From contig JASLID010000056.1 of NCBI GenBank assembly GCA_030153045.1, positions 1 through 64,000 on the forward strand: DNA of 64,000 nucleotides. Direction: 5' to 3'. Shown piece by piece: positions 42,549 to 51,637 of this stretch. Below the pieces are notes generated by a model. It saw nothing but the letters and a program-made list of their open reading frames with translations. It did not search any database and was not told the origin of the DNA. Position numbers and translations under genes: made by a program. How positions within the stretch are numbered: the stretch's first letter is position 1; each line of letters opens with the position of its first letter. This DNA is from Flavobacterium sp. (GTDB taxonomy: Bacteria > Bacteroidota > Bacteroidia > Flavobacteriales > Flavobacteriaceae).

Positions 42549-43265
42549 TTTTAATTTTCCAAAACGTAGTTTCAATCGGAACTTTAATAAATTCTCTTCC
42601 CCTTTTATATCAATACGCATGATTTCGTAAGGGTTTTTAAATGGAAAACTATTCACTCTATTTCCTATTCGCAATCCCATTTTGACTTTATTTTGATTTA
42701 AAGCAGCTTCAAATTTTGATTTTTTAGGCTCGTTTTTAGGATAATTACCGTAAGGATAAGCGACTGCTGGATACACTTTTAGATTGTTTTCTTCGATAAT
42801 TTTAAAGCATTTATCGAAATCCTGATTGATTTCATCTTCCGATAAATTGTCATATTTTTTATGCGCATACGAATGCAAGCCCAACTCTATTCTATTATCC
42901 AGATTTTGTAATTCACTCATGGTCATGATTTTTTCCTTACCAGCGTTCCAAGCATCGGTTTTTCCAATGTAAGCAAATGGAATAAAAAAAGTGGCTTTCA
43001 AATTGTATTTTACCAATAGTGGAACGGCATAAATCAATTGATTTTGGGTCACATCATCAAATGTAATCACAACAGATTTTTTAGGAATCTCTGATACATT
43101 TTCTAATTCGGAGAGATGAAAAGAGGTAAATCCATTTTCAACCAAATAACGAAAATGACTTTCTAACTTTTGTGCAGCAATGATCAATCCCTTACTGATT
43201 TTTTCATCATTAGAAACATTGTGATACATTAAGATGGGTAATAGTGCCATTTCGTTAAATTGCAT
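42540..43265 (-). CDS. Polysaccharide deacetylase (carbohydrate esterase 4-like)
   Basis: The 241-aa protein has the NodB-homology domain: PILMYHNVSND (about 10-20), VVITFDDVTQN (about 70-80; catalytic/metal Asp pair), ELGLHSYAHKKYDNLS (about 131-146; metal-binding HSxxH) and VYPAVAYPYGNYP (about 168-180). Family members remove N- or O-acetyl groups from polysaccharides or lipid A/core sugars. No signal peptide is visible, which would place it in the cytoplasm. The ATG at 43265 is used; one five codons later (MALLPILMY) is equally possible. Genes around it alternate in direction. Confidence 0.88.
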   Translation of the reverse strand: MQFNEMALLPILMYHNVSNDEKISKGLIIAAQKLESHFRYLVENGFTSFHLSELENVSEIPKKSVVITFDDVTQNQLIYAVPLLVKYNLKATFFIPFAYIGKTDAWNAGKEKIMTMSELQNLDNRIELGLHSYAHKKYDNLSEDEINQDFDKCFKIIEENNLKVYPAVAYPYGNYPKNEPKKSKFEAALNQNKVKMGLRIGNRVNSFPFKNPYEIMRIDIKGEENLLKFRLKLRFGKLKLF

Positions 43266-43287
43266 TTATATTTAAATGTAAAATTAT

Positions 43288-43295
43288 TACATTTG
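43288..43295 (+). promoter_or_regulatory. Candidate -7 promoter element before the small GT-tail gene
   Basis: TACATTTG matches TAnnTTTG, 18 nt before the ATG at 43314. Confidence 0.4.
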
Positions 43296-43313
43296 CTCTT
43301 CATAAACTTCTTT

Positions 43314-43598
43314 ATGCAGGAAAATAATTTGTTTTCAAAAAACGGTATTTCTTTTGACGAGTATAATTCGCAATTAACATTAGAAGCGAAAGAGCTTGCC
43401 AACGTGTTGTACGAAAAGAAAATCAAGCCCAATTATTTTCATTTAATCGCCATTCCTTTTGGGAATTTCATCAAAAATTATTTTTTAAAACTCGGAATTT
43501 TAAAAGGCAAAAAAGGTTTTATTTTCTCTTATATACACGCTTTTGCGACTTTCAAGAAATACTTATTTTTGTGGTTGAAGTATCGAAAACTGGAATAA
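43314..43598 (+). CDS. 94-aa protein resembling the C-terminal tail of WaaE-type glycosyltransferases
   Basis: No catalytic domain is present. The segment from about residue 44 (NYFHLIAIPFGNFIKNYFLK) and KGFIFSYIHAFATFKKYLFLW aligns well with the last ~65 residues of the GT2 enzyme encoded at 41811 (TYFHLIFKPFYRFFSSYILK, then a GxAxASVNAYGVFSRYAKML-like part). The first 40 residues (FDEYNSQLTLEAKELANVLYEKK) may correspond to the linker helix of that family. It could be a remnant of a deleted transferase, or a small membrane-surface protein retained from one. Start set at the ATG at 43314 beginning MQENN; the open frame upstream from 43260 is not needed. Confidence 0.6.
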   Translation: MQENNLFSKNGISFDEYNSQLTLEAKELANVLYEKKIKPNYFHLIAIPFGNFIKNYFLKLGILKGKKGFIFSYIHAFATFKKYLFLWLKYRKLE

Positions 43599-43600
43599 TT

Positions 43601-44392
43601 TTATAAATACTGATCGACTCCATTTTTGATTCTCACAATTTTATTTTGAATCGTTTCGTTTTGCATTTTGTCATTCAGTTCAAAATTGTCTTTTGAATTG
43701 ATTTTATGATGAATGTGATATACAATTCCGGCATAACGCAATCGTTTGGCTTTGACCCCTTTATTTCCCATTCGGATAACTAAATCGGAATCTTCTCTGC
43801 CCCAACCTTCGTAATCTTCGTTATAACCGTTAATTTCGATAAAATCTTTCCTCCAAAAAGAAACATTACAACCTCTGAATTTTTTAGAAATCCCCTCGTG
43901 TATTTTATATAAATTCGATAAAAAAGGGATGTGTAATGTTCTGGTTTTGTTTTTTATTTCTTTTGAAAAAGAATTGAAATCGATGGTCTTTTTTGAGAAA
44001 ACATCAGCCACAAAATCAGGCAAAATATTCACACGAGAACCATACAAATAAACTCCTTTTTGAGCCGCTTTTAAATGATCTTCAACAAATTTTGAGTGCA
44101 TAATGCAATCACCATCAACTTGAATAATATAATCTGCCGAAGTTCCGGCAATGGCCTTATTTAAGATTTTTGATTTTCTAAAACCATTATCTTCCTGCCA
44201 GAAATGTTTTATGGGTATCACACATTTCTTTTGAAATTCTTCAATAAGTTGTTTGGTTTCTGTTTTAGAACCATCGTCGGCAATTAAAATCTCATTAGGC
44301 AATGTGGTTTGTCTAAGCACACTTTTAAGGACTAAATCGAGAGATTCAGGCCAGTTGTAGGTTGAAATTAATAATGCTGAACTTATCTTCAT
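43601..44392 (-). CDS. GT2-family glycosyltransferase, last gene of the glycan operon
   Basis: The 263-aa GT-A enzyme shows ALLISTYNWPESLDLVLKSV (about 6-25), EILIADDGSKTET (about 34-46), DNGFRKSKILNKAIAGTSA (about 68-86), the DxD-type IIQVDGDCIMHSKF (about 89-102) and a GT7C-like end NGYNEDYEGWGREDSDLVIR (about 186-205). It resembles the enzyme at 40941 in motif order, so both are probably LPS/O-antigen transferases of one subfamily. It is 2 nt downstream of the next transferase, and ends 2 nt from the convergent small GT-tail gene. Confidence 0.9.
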   Translation of the reverse strand: MKISSALLISTYNWPESLDLVLKSVLRQTTLPNEILIADDGSKTETKQLIEEFQKKCVIPIKHFWQEDNGFRKSKILNKAIAGTSADYIIQVDGDCIMHSKFVEDHLKAAQKGVYLYGSRVNILPDFVADVFSKKTIDFNSFSKEIKNKTRTLHIPFLSNLYKIHEGISKKFRGCNVSFWRKDFIEINGYNEDYEGWGREDSDLVIRMGNKGVKAKRLRYAGIVYHIHHKINSKDNFELNDKMQNETIQNKIVRIKNGVDQYL

Positions 44393-44394
44393 AA

Positions 44395-45294
44395 TTACAG
44401 ATTAAAATAGGATTCGTATCCTTGTTTTTTCTTTTTGAATAAATGCTTGAACCATTGCCCGAAGTTTCTGAAAAACAATTTGGTTTTAGGCAATTCTAAT
44501 TTCGGATTTTCATAGACTAATTTCTTTAAATCATCGAGATTTGAAGATGGAAAATAACCTAATTCTGGCCAAGTATCAGCATCGAGGTAAAAGACATCTT
44601 TGATGGTGTGATAATTGTCTTTATTGGCCATGAGCCATTTATCTAAAAAAGTCGCGTTGATTTCATGCTTATGCCCCCAATTGGCTAATTTCATTCTTAG
44701 CTCTTCTTCGGTTCTCGCTAAACCTTCGTGCAAGACATAGGCATCATCATAAATGATTCTTTCTTTGGTATTTTTAGCGTATTTATAATTAGGATAATTA
44801 GTCGCCAAAAGAAACTTAGACGGTTTTTCTACATACAACATTCCTTGGTCTAAATACTTATAAACGTTGACGTGAAATCCTGCAACTTGAATAGGATGCT
44901 TTTCAGGATTTGTTAAATAGCTGTCGTACTTTCTAAGTTTTTTAACAAATTTTTCAAAATCAATAAAGATCTCATCCGAATCTACTTGAACCAACCAGTT
45001 TCCAATGCCCATTTTTAAGCCTAACATGTGACGTTCACGGGTATCGTTTTCTATAGCATTCAATGTTGGTACGTAAAAATCATCTTCGTAAATGACTACT
45101 TTATTGTCAACATCTATTTCTTTTATCCATTGAAAAAAACTGTCGTCGATTTTAAAATGATTTCCGGACCAAGTACGTTTGTCTTTATCTACTGCCAAAA
45201 AAATAGTGTCCGCCATTTTGTATACTGGTGGAATTGATTTCTTCAGCATCTCGTAATCGTATGATAATAGGAATCCTACTTGAATCTTTTTCAT
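44395..45294 (-). CDS. Putative glycosyltransferase (GT-A-like), operon member
   Basis: The 299-aa protein starts at MKKIQVGFLLSYDYEML; its ATG overlaps the TGA of the upstream GT2 gene (ATGA, 45291-45294), which fixes the start against a longer open frame to 45354. A GT-A-type nucleotide-sugar fold is suggested by IFLAVDKDKRTWSG (about 31-44) and the acidic VQVDSDEIFIDFEKFV (about 97-112; DSD in the place of DxD). It is followed by HEGLARTEEELRMKLANWGHK near 215-235. I cannot assign a numbered GT family with confidence. Confidence 0.72.
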   Translation of the reverse strand: MKKIQVGFLLSYDYEMLKKSIPPVYKMADTIFLAVDKDKRTWSGNHFKIDDSFFQWIKEIDVDNKVVIYEDDFYVPTLNAIENDTRERHMLGLKMGIGNWLVQVDSDEIFIDFEKFVKKLRKYDSYLTNPEKHPIQVAGFHVNVYKYLDQGMLYVEKPSKFLLATNYPNYKYAKNTKERIIYDDAYVLHEGLARTEEELRMKLANWGHKHEINATFLDKWLMANKDNYHTIKDVFYLDADTWPELGYFPSSNLDDLKKLVYENPKLELPKTKLFFRNFGQWFKHLFKKKKQGYESYFNL

Positions 45295-46112
45295 TTCTTC
45301 ATTTTTGGGGTAAATAACAATACAATGCTGATGAAAGTTTTGAGCACTTTCCAAGCAACTGGGTACTTTTGGATATGAAAAACCTGCTTCACACGTTTGG
45401 AATTCAATTGTGACACTAATAAATAATCGTCTATAAAAAGAGGAAAATACTTTTGAAGTGTTTGTAACTTTTCCGCATTCATTTTACTTTTGAATGTTTC
45501 CACCGATGAAATTCCGGTGAAATCGTAATCGCAAATGGTAATGGGTAAATATTTATATGGGACATTTACGTGACAAATGGTGTAAATGAAAAACTCCCAA
45601 TCTGACACAATTTTATAGGCTTCATTGTACAGAAAATGATCTAAAAACAATTGTCTCCTGATGAACGTAGATTGATGGTTTATACTACTCGTGTAGAAGA
45701 AAGCAAACGATAATTTTTCGGGGTACGTTTTCTTTCTTTTGGAATCTTTGCTGATTTTGTAGTTATCACCATAATAAATATCAAATTCGCTGGTGAGGTT
45801 TTTTGCTACATTTTCCAAAACAGTTTCATTGTGAAAAACATCTCCGCTATTCATAAAAATTAAAAACTCGCCTTTTGCAGCTAGAATACCTTTATTCATA
45901 GCATTGTAAACCCCTTTGTCAGGCTCACTAATCCAATAATCGATTTTATCTGAATAACTTTCAATTAATTCTTTTCCACCATCAGAACTAGCACCATCAA
46001 TAACTAAAAATTCAAAATCTTTAAACGTCTGACCCAAAACACTTTTGATGGTTTTTTCGAGACCGATTTTGTCGTTGTAATTGATTGTTATTACAGATAT
46101 CTTTTTACTCAT
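45291..46112 (-). CDS. GT2-family glycosyltransferase
   Basis: The 273-aa enzyme has a canonical GT2 N-terminus: ISVITINYNDKIGLEKTIKS (about 4-23), FLVIDGASSDGGKELI (about 35-50), WISEPDKGVYNAMNKGILAA (about 59-78) and the metal-binding FLIFMNSGDVFH (about 82-93; NSGD). This WcaA/WbbD-like group uses UDP- or GDP-sugars; being next to fcl, a fucosyl- or colitose-type donor is conceivable but unproven. A hydrophobic C-terminal end (TFISIVLLFTP) might touch the membrane. The GDP-fucose genes lie 7 nt upstream. Confidence 0.9.
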   Translation of the reverse strand: MSKKISVITINYNDKIGLEKTIKSVLGQTFKDFEFLVIDGASSDGGKELIESYSDKIDYWISEPDKGVYNAMNKGILAAKGEFLIFMNSGDVFHNETVLENVAKNLTSEFDIYYGDNYKISKDSKRKKTYPEKLSFAFFYTSSINHQSTFIRRQLFLDHFLYNEAYKIVSDWEFFIYTICHVNVPYKYLPITICDYDFTGISSVETFKSKMNAEKLQTLQKYFPLFIDDYLLVSQLNSKRVKQVFHIQKYPVAWKVLKTFISIVLLFTPKMKK

Positions 46113-46119
46113 TCTGTTT

Positions 46120-47043
46120 TTATTTTAAGAACTTTTCTTTGTAAACGGCTTCAATTCCGGCTTTCAAATCGATAGAAAAATTCCATCCTAAATTATTTAA
46201 TTTGGAAACATCCATTAATTTTCTTGGCGTTCCGTCTGGTTTTGAAGTATCGAAAACGATTTCACCTTTAAACCCAACAATATCTTTCACTAAATGAGCT
46301 AAATCTGCAATTGAAATTTCGCTTCCGGAACCAATATTTACAAATCCTCTGTCGTCGTAATTTTGCATTAAAAACACGCAAGCATCGGCCATATCTGTGG
46401 CATGAAGAAATTCACGCAAAGGTGAACCGGTTCCCCAAACAATCACTTCTTTATCATTATTATTTTTGGCTTCGTGGAATTTTCTTAACAACGCAGGCAA
46501 TACATGAGAGTTTTGTAAATCGTAATTATCATTCAAACCATACAAGTTTGTTGGCATTACAGAAATGAAATTACAACCATATTGATCTCTGTAAGCATCG
46601 CACATTTTGATTCCGGCGATTTTTGCAATGGCGTAAGGTTCATTGGTTTCTTCCAATAATCCGGTCAAAAGATAATCTTCTTTTAACGGTTGTGGCGCTA
46701 GTTTTGGATAAATACAAGACGATCCTAAAAACATCAATTTCTTGACTCCGTTTTCATAACTCTGATGAATCACATTGTTCTGGATCATCATATTTTCATA
46801 AATGAAATCGGCTCTAAACGTATTATTAGCAACTATTCCTCCTACTTTGGCTGCAGCCAAAAAAACATATTCTGGTTTTTCTTCCTCGAAAAATTCAGAA
46901 ACTGCGTGTTGGTTGATTAGGTTGAGTTCCGTTGACGTTCTTTCAATAATATTGGTAAAACCTTTGCTTTTCAAATTAGCCACAATGGCACTTCCCACCA
47001 TTCCGCGATGTCCGGCAACGTATATTTTAGAATTCAATTCCAT
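46120..47043 (-). CDS. fcl: GDP-L-fucose synthase
   Basis: The 307-aa SDR enzyme carries out epimerisation and NADPH reduction of GDP-4-keto-6-deoxymannose. Evidence is the Rossmann loop [14 protein letters not shown] (about 8-21), [20 protein letters not shown] (about 62-81), catalytic LGSSCIYP (about 106-113) and [16 protein letters not shown] (about 137-152; YxxxK). Length is normal. Its ATG shares one base with the gmd stop (TAATG), so both are coupled in GDP-L-fucose production. Confidence 0.95.
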   Translation of the reverse strand: MELNSKIYVAGHRGMVGSAIVANLKSKGFTNIIERTSTELNLINQHAVSEFFEEEKPEYVFLAAAKVGGIVANNTFRADFIYENMMIQNNVIHQSYENGVKKLMFLGSSCIYPKLAPQPLKEDYLLTGLLEETNEPYAIAKIAGIKMCDAYRDQYGCNFISVMPTNLYGLNDNYDLQNSHVLPALLRKFHEAKNNNDKEVIVWGTGSPLREFLHATDMADACVFLMQNYDDRGFVNIGSGSEISIADLAHLVKDIVGFKGEIVFDTSKPDGTPRKLMDVSKLNNLGWNFSIDLKAGIEAVYKEKFLK

Positions 47044-48131
47044 TAGTTGCTTTCTTTAAAATATTTTTCTTTTTTGAATAGATTTACATCGGCTTCCATC
47101 ATTTCTTTTACCAACATCTCCACTGTATATTTTGGAGTCCAGCCTAATTTTGTTTTGGCCTTGGTGTTGTCACCAATTAGTAAGTCTACTTCTGTTGGAC
47201 GGAAATATGCTGGATCGATTTTGATGACCACTTGACCTATTTTAAACTTATATTCCGCATTCGAAGATGACTTAACTGTAGCCACTTCATTTACGCCTTC
47301 TCCTGTGAATTCTAATTCGACTCCTACTTCTCTAAAAGCCATTCTGATAAAATCTCTAACTCTTGTGGTTACTCCTGTTGAAATCACAAAATCTTCTGGT
47401 TTGTCTTGTTGCAGAATTAACCACATTGCTTCCACATAATCTTTGGCATGACCCCAATCGCGTTGTGAATCGATATTTCCCATGTAGAGAACATCTTGCA
47501 TTCCCAATGCCATTTGTGCAATCCCTCGTGTGATTTTTCTAGTTACAAAAGTTTCTCCTCTTCGTGGACTTTCGTGGTTGAACAAAATTCCGTTGCAGGC
47601 AAACATATCGTAAGCTTCACGGTAATTTACGGTAATCCAATAAGCGTAAATTTTAGCTACTGCGTAAGGCGAACGTGGATAAAACGGAGTGGTTTCCTTT
47701 TGAGGAACTTCTTGCACTAAACCATATAATTCAGATGTTGAAGCTTGATATATTTTGGTTTTTTTAGTTAACCCTAATATTCTTATGGCTTCCAAAATTC
47801 TCAAAGTCCCAATTCCATCAGCATTAGCTGTATATTCGGGCGTATCAAAACTCACTTTTACGTGACTCATGGCACCCAAATTGTAGATTTCATCCGGTTG
47901 TGTTTCTTGAATGATTCTAATTAAATTAGTAGAATCGCTCAAATCACCATAATGCAATCTAAAATGTTGGTTATCGATATGTGGATCTTCGTAAATATGA
48001 TCAATACGTTGCGTGTTAAACGACGAACTTCTCCTTTTTATTCCGTGAACCATATATCCTTTTGACAACAGTAATTCGGCTAAATAAGCGCCATCCTGTC
48101 CTGTTACTCCTGTTATTAATGCTACTTTCAT
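47043..48131 (-). CDS. gmd: GDP-mannose 4,6-dehydratase
   Basis: The 362-aa SDR enzyme has [19 protein letters not shown] (about 4-22), [18 protein letters not shown] (about 31-48), [20 protein letters not shown] (about 85-104), the catalytic STSELYG (about 131-137) and [15 protein letters not shown] (about 151-165; YxxxK). It converts GDP-mannose to GDP-4-keto-6-deoxymannose, the substrate of fcl immediately downstream. Length and motifs are fully conserved. Confidence 0.97.
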   Translation of the reverse strand: MKVALITGVTGQDGAYLAELLLSKGYMVHGIKRRSSSFNTQRIDHIYEDPHIDNQHFRLHYGDLSDSTNLIRIIQETQPDEIYNLGAMSHVKVSFDTPEYTANADGIGTLRILEAIRILGLTKKTKIYQASTSELYGLVQEVPQKETTPFYPRSPYAVAKIYAYWITVNYREAYDMFACNGILFNHESPRRGETFVTRKITRGIAQMALGMQDVLYMGNIDSQRDWGHAKDYVEAMWLILQQDKPEDFVISTGVTTRVRDFIRMAFREVGVELEFTGEGVNEVATVKSSSNAEYKFKIGQVVIKIDPAYFRPTEVDLLIGDNTKAKTKLGWTPKYTVEMLVKEMMEADVNLFKKEKYFKESN

Positions 48132-48150
48132 GTGTAGTTTTTATTTGTTT

Positions 48151-49260
48151 TTATTCGAAAAAACGATTTGTTATTTCGATTACTTTTTGTACTTGTTTTT
48201 CTGTAGTTGCGTATGATATAGGCAAACTTAATGTCGTTTTGTGGATTTCTTCGCTTATATCGAATGTCATATTACTGAAATACTCCTGATAACCTTCCTG
48301 ATGATTCGGAGAAACTGGATAATGTATTTCGGTGTGAATTCCGTTTTCCAATAAATAAGCTTTCAACTCATCTCTTCTTGAGGTTCGAATGTTGTAGATA
48401 TGATAGACATGTGAACCGTTTTCAATAACAATTGGCTTAATTACTTTATTGGTTAACTGCTCATTATATAATTTGCCTAATTTTTGTTTGTGTTCTGTGA
48501 TTCTATCTAAATGAGGTAATTTGACATTTAGAAATGCCGCTTGCAACTCGTCTAATCTGGAGTTTAAACCAATATACTTGTTATAGTATTTTTTTTCGGA
48601 GCCATAATTTCTAAGAGCTCTTAACTTTTCATATAATACTTCATCTGAGGTAACGATGGCACCGGCATCCCCTAAAGCACCTAAGTTTTTAGTTGGATAG
48701 AAACTGAATGCTCCAATTTTTCCGAAAGTTCCGGTCATTTTTCCGTTGAATTTTGCGCCATGCGATTGGGCACAATCTTCGATAACTTCTAGGTTGTGTT
48801 TTTCGGCTATAGCCAAAATTTGATCCATTTTTGCAGTTTGTCCATACAAATGAACCACCATAATCGCTTTTGTTTTTGAAGTGATTTTTGCTTCAATAAG
48901 CGTTGGATCTAAGTTATAGTCTTCAATAGTAGGCTCTACTAAAACTGGAATATGTCCAGTATTGATAATGGCTAATATTGTAGCAATGTAGGTATTTGAA
49001 GGAACAATAATTTCTGACTTTTCAGGAAAATCAAAAGCCAATAAGCCCAAATGCAGCGCATCTAAACCGTTGGCAACGCCAAGACAGTATTTCGCGCCAC
49101 AATAAGCTGCGAAATTATCTTCAAACGTTTTTACTTCGTTTCCTAAAATGTACCAGCCTTTTTCAAGAAACAATTTAAATTTCTCCTGAAACTCGCCTTC
49201 AAATTCTTTATTCAGAAGATGAAGATTTTCGTAGGCTATGGGTTTATCGGTAAGGTTCAT
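48151..49260 (-). CDS. DegT/DnrJ-family sugar aminotransferase, FdtB/QdtB-like
   Basis: The 369-aa PLP enzyme shows [14 protein letters not shown] (about 62-75), [24 protein letters not shown] (about 157-165) and the PLP-lysine segment [16 protein letters not shown] (about 181-196; K in PTKNLG). The PTKNLG signature and the partner ketoisomerase gene point to a 3-keto-6-deoxyhexose aminotransferase making dTDP-Fuc3N or dTDP-Qui3N. The ATG at 49260 ([13 protein letters not shown]) is preferred; the frame is open seven codons further to 49281. It overlaps the upstream cupin gene by 17 nt. No N-acyltransferase of the usual beta-helix type follows it. Confidence 0.88.
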   Translation of the reverse strand: MNLTDKPIAYENLHLLNKEFEGEFQEKFKLFLEKGWYILGNEVKTFEDNFAAYCGAKYCLGVANGLDALHLGLLAFDFPEKSEIIVPSNTYIATILAIINTGHIPVLVEPTIEDYNLDPTLIEAKITSKTKAIMVVHLYGQTAKMDQILAIAEKHNLEVIEDCAQSHGAKFNGKMTGTFGKIGAFSFYPTKNLGALGDAGAIVTSDEVLYEKLRALRNYGSEKKYYNKYIGLNSRLDELQAAFLNVKLPHLDRITEHKQKLGKLYNEQLTNKVIKPIVIENGSHVYHIYNIRTSRRDELKAYLLENGIHTEIHYPVSPNHQEGYQEYFSNMTFDISEEIHKTTLSLPISYATTEKQVQKVIEITNRFFE

Positions 49261-49609
49261 AAATATAATCTTTTGGGTCATAAAATTCAGAAGCCAATAC
49301 TAAAAGTACCGCATCTTTTGAAAACTCATACATCCAATGGTAATCTTCCGGATAAAGAAATAAGCATTTTTCTGGACTATCAAGAATGAAATCTTCTATT
49401 TCAGTTCCATTATCATTAGAAATTTTACACGAACCGTGAATACAAATAGCAGCTTGAATCGTTTTGTGATGACGGTGTTTTCCTCTAACAGAATCGTCGA
49501 CATTATAAATATAGAAAACTCTTTTTATATCAAAAGGGATGTTTTTTTCCAGAACCGTCAGCGAGCCTCTTTGTTCATGAAAAGATTGTATGTGGACTAA
49601 TTTAGGCAT
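49244..49609 (-). CDS. dTDP-4-keto-6-deoxyhexose 3,4-ketoisomerase (FdtA/QdtA-like cupin)
   Basis: The 121-aa cupin has [20 protein letters not shown] (about 14-33), the active-site histidines in [18 protein letters not shown] (about 42-59) and a closing [11 protein letters not shown] (about 91-101). This is the WxcM-like/FdtA family that isomerises the 4-keto to the 3-keto sugar before amination. Which C4 epimer it forms (Fuc3N or Qui3N type) cannot be read reliably. It overlaps both neighbours (17 nt with the aminotransferase, 8 nt with the transferase upstream). Confidence 0.9.
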   Translation of the reverse strand: MPKLVHIQSFHEQRGSLTVLEKNIPFDIKRVFYIYNVDDSVRGKHRHHKTIQAAICIHGSCKISNDNGTEIEDFILDSPEKCLFLYPEDYHWMYEFSKDAVLLVLASEFYDPKDYIYEPYR

Positions 49610-50633
49610 AGATTTTTATAATTAGTTTTCTAATAAACTTTGGAATGTATGCAAAATTAACGTTTTCTAGCTGTTTTTCATCCTTTTTTCTGTAAACTGT
49701 TTTTTCTTTCAACAACCTTGCGAATATGTTATTTGATGCTACATACCTACTGGAATTATCTTTAGCTATAGCCAAACTCATGTTATAAGCCTCTATTTTA
49801 TTCCAATAATCCAGATATAGTTCATCAACTCCTTTTTGAATTTTCACTTTATATTCATCAAACCCATTGGAAGCCCATTTCTTGTCAAAAATTTTAAAAT
49901 GATGAAAATGATAAAACACGATTCGCTCGCCGTTTGAAAAATAATCATCATTTCTTTTTTCAATACTATAATTGTTAAGATTCCAAGTCGCTAATCCGCT
50001 AATATTATCATCTAAACTCTTTACAGCATTTGGGTATAATGTAGTCCAATCGTCCAGATACTTTTGATCGGCAAAACGGTCATTGACCTCATCGTATTCG
50101 TCACCACACCATTCAACACATTGGTTTTTCCATAGTTCTAAACATTTCAATCCTGTTTCATCATTTTTGAATATCTGGAAACTCACATTATATGCTCCAT
50201 ATTTTATTGAAAATGCAAGCTCTCTTGAAAATTTATGAGGAGTAACAATTATTGAATACTTATCTAAATCGGTAAATAACTTTTCCGGAGAATTCAAGAA
50301 AAGAATGTCGGCATCTAAAGAGCAAATATGAGGTAATTGGTGTTTTTTTAGCAGATATAACGGAAGACATGGACTTAACGTAAAGTAATATTCAATCTTA
50401 CTTCGGTTTAATTTAGCATCACGTAAAGCTGGTTCTGACTCTTCTATATCTGACAACTGAAGTGTTTTAACTTCTGGGTATTTATTTTTATTGGATTCGA
50501 AAAAATCGACCGTAAATTCATCTAAACACAAAATATACAATTCAAACTGACTTGTATATTTTTTTAGCGAATCATATAAAACCAATCCTCTTGAAAGGTA
50601 GTTTTTATCGAAATAGGTGGTTAGATGAAGCAT
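49602..50633 (-). CDS. Putative GT8-like glycosyltransferase
   Basis: The 343-aa protein reads like a GT-A enzyme: YFDKNYLSRGLVLYDSLKKY (about 7-26), FELYILCLDEFTVDFF (about 30-45), the acidic HICSLDADILFLNSPEKLF (about 102-120; DAD as metal-binding DxD), AYNVSFQIFKNDETGLKCLE (about 147-166) and DQKYLDDW (about 188-195). These segments are typical of glycogenin/LPS-type (GT8-like) transferases. Sugar specificity is unknown. The C-terminus is basic ([11 protein letters not shown]), consistent with membrane contact. Confidence 0.75.
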   Translation of the reverse strand: MLHLTTYFDKNYLSRGLVLYDSLKKYTSQFELYILCLDEFTVDFFESNKNKYPEVKTLQLSDIEESEPALRDAKLNRSKIEYYFTLSPCLPLYLLKKHQLPHICSLDADILFLNSPEKLFTDLDKYSIIVTPHKFSRELAFSIKYGAYNVSFQIFKNDETGLKCLELWKNQCVEWCGDEYDEVNDRFADQKYLDDWTTLYPNAVKSLDDNISGLATWNLNNYSIEKRNDDYFSNGERIVFYHFHHFKIFDKKWASNGFDEYKVKIQKGVDELYLDYWNKIEAYNMSLAIAKDNSSRYVASNNIFARLLKEKTVYRKKDEKQLENVNFAYIPKFIRKLIIKIYA

Positions 50634-50647
50634 TTTATCTTTTTAAA

Positions 50648-51634
50648 CTAATAATCTTTTTTTTGGTCTTTTTTAAATAGCATTACGATTCCAAAAGGTA
50701 CTAAAAATAAGAGCGCTTTTTTGGCAATTTTTTTTATTCTTTTTTTGATGAATTTGGGTTTATAATTTCCAAAATAATCGCCTTGCCCGGAATACCCTCT
50801 TTTCATAGCTTCTACCACTGATGGATTTTCTTCAACCTTAATCGTCTCAAAAACAGGTTTTGTCGTATGTAATGGCGGAACAATATTGATTTGAGCATGA
50901 GTAGCATCGACCGATTCTATATGATTGGAAAAAGCTGGATTCGAATATAAGCACAACCAATCATTTAAAACCATAACAGCTTGCCAACGAATAGCCCATG
51001 AGTTGACTTTTCCAAAAATCTGATCTTTCAGCATGCCCTGCATGTCATAAGCTCCATAAGTATTAAACTTATGCATCAGGTCTTCCTTTAATAATTCTTT
51101 GTATAAAAAAACGGCATCTGGATTAAACTTCTCCCATCGGTCCTTCCATGTAGCCCATCCCCAAGTATCAGGCATGGTTGCAAAAAAGCTTTTAGGATAT
51201 TTAGGTCCACAGGCAAAAAAATTACAAGCACCAATTTCTGCTACACGATTATCATCTTTATAACGAACTAGCGAATCATTCATATAAGCCAAGAAATAAG
51301 GAGATAACACCAAATCATCTTCTAAAACGATGACCGTTCCGTGTTGGTTAATTATGGTTGTAATACCATCAATAATAGAATTGGACAATCCTTTATTTTG
51401 TGGCTGAATGGTGACATGAACTTCCTTAAATCGATTTTCGGATTGCACTCTTTTCCTAACTTCTTCGATTTTTAATAATCCTTCTGCATCAACATTTGAC
51501 TTAGCTCCATCACAAAAAACATATAAAATACTGTCTTTTGCTTCTTCGTTTTTTGCCAAAGAATCCAAAACATTTTGAGTATGTTTTGGTCTGTTATAAG
51601 TGAAAAGAACTATTGGAGCTAAAGAATTTATCAT
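50648..51634 (-). CDS. Putative GT-A glycosyltransferase (GNT-I-like)
   Basis: The 328-aa protein has APIVLFTYNRPKHTQNVLDS (about 6-25), LYVFCDGAKS (about 37-46), QNKGLSNSIIDGI (about 79-91) and a metal-binding VIVLEDDLVLSPYFLAYMND (about 100-119; EDD as in GNT-I/POMGnT-type enzymes). PDTWGWATWKDRW (about 155-167) is a segment often seen in bacterial homologues from O-antigen loci. The C-terminus is very basic with a short hydrophobic stretch (KALLFLVPFGIVMLFKK), likely anchoring it to the inner membrane. Confidence 0.82.
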   Translation of the reverse strand: MINSLAPIVLFTYNRPKHTQNVLDSLAKNEEAKDSILYVFCDGAKSNVDAEGLLKIEEVRKRVQSENRFKEVHVTIQPQNKGLSNSIIDGITTIINQHGTVIVLEDDLVLSPYFLAYMNDSLVRYKDDNRVAEIGACNFFACGPKYPKSFFATMPDTWGWATWKDRWEKFNPDAVFLYKELLKEDLMHKFNTYGAYDMQGMLKDQIFGKVNSWAIRWQAVMVLNDWLCLYSNPAFSNHIESVDATHAQINIVPPLHTTKPVFETIKVEENPSVVEAMKRGYSGQGDYFGNYKPKFIKKRIKKIAKKALLFLVPFGIVMLFKKDQKKDY

Positions 51635-51637
51635 GAA

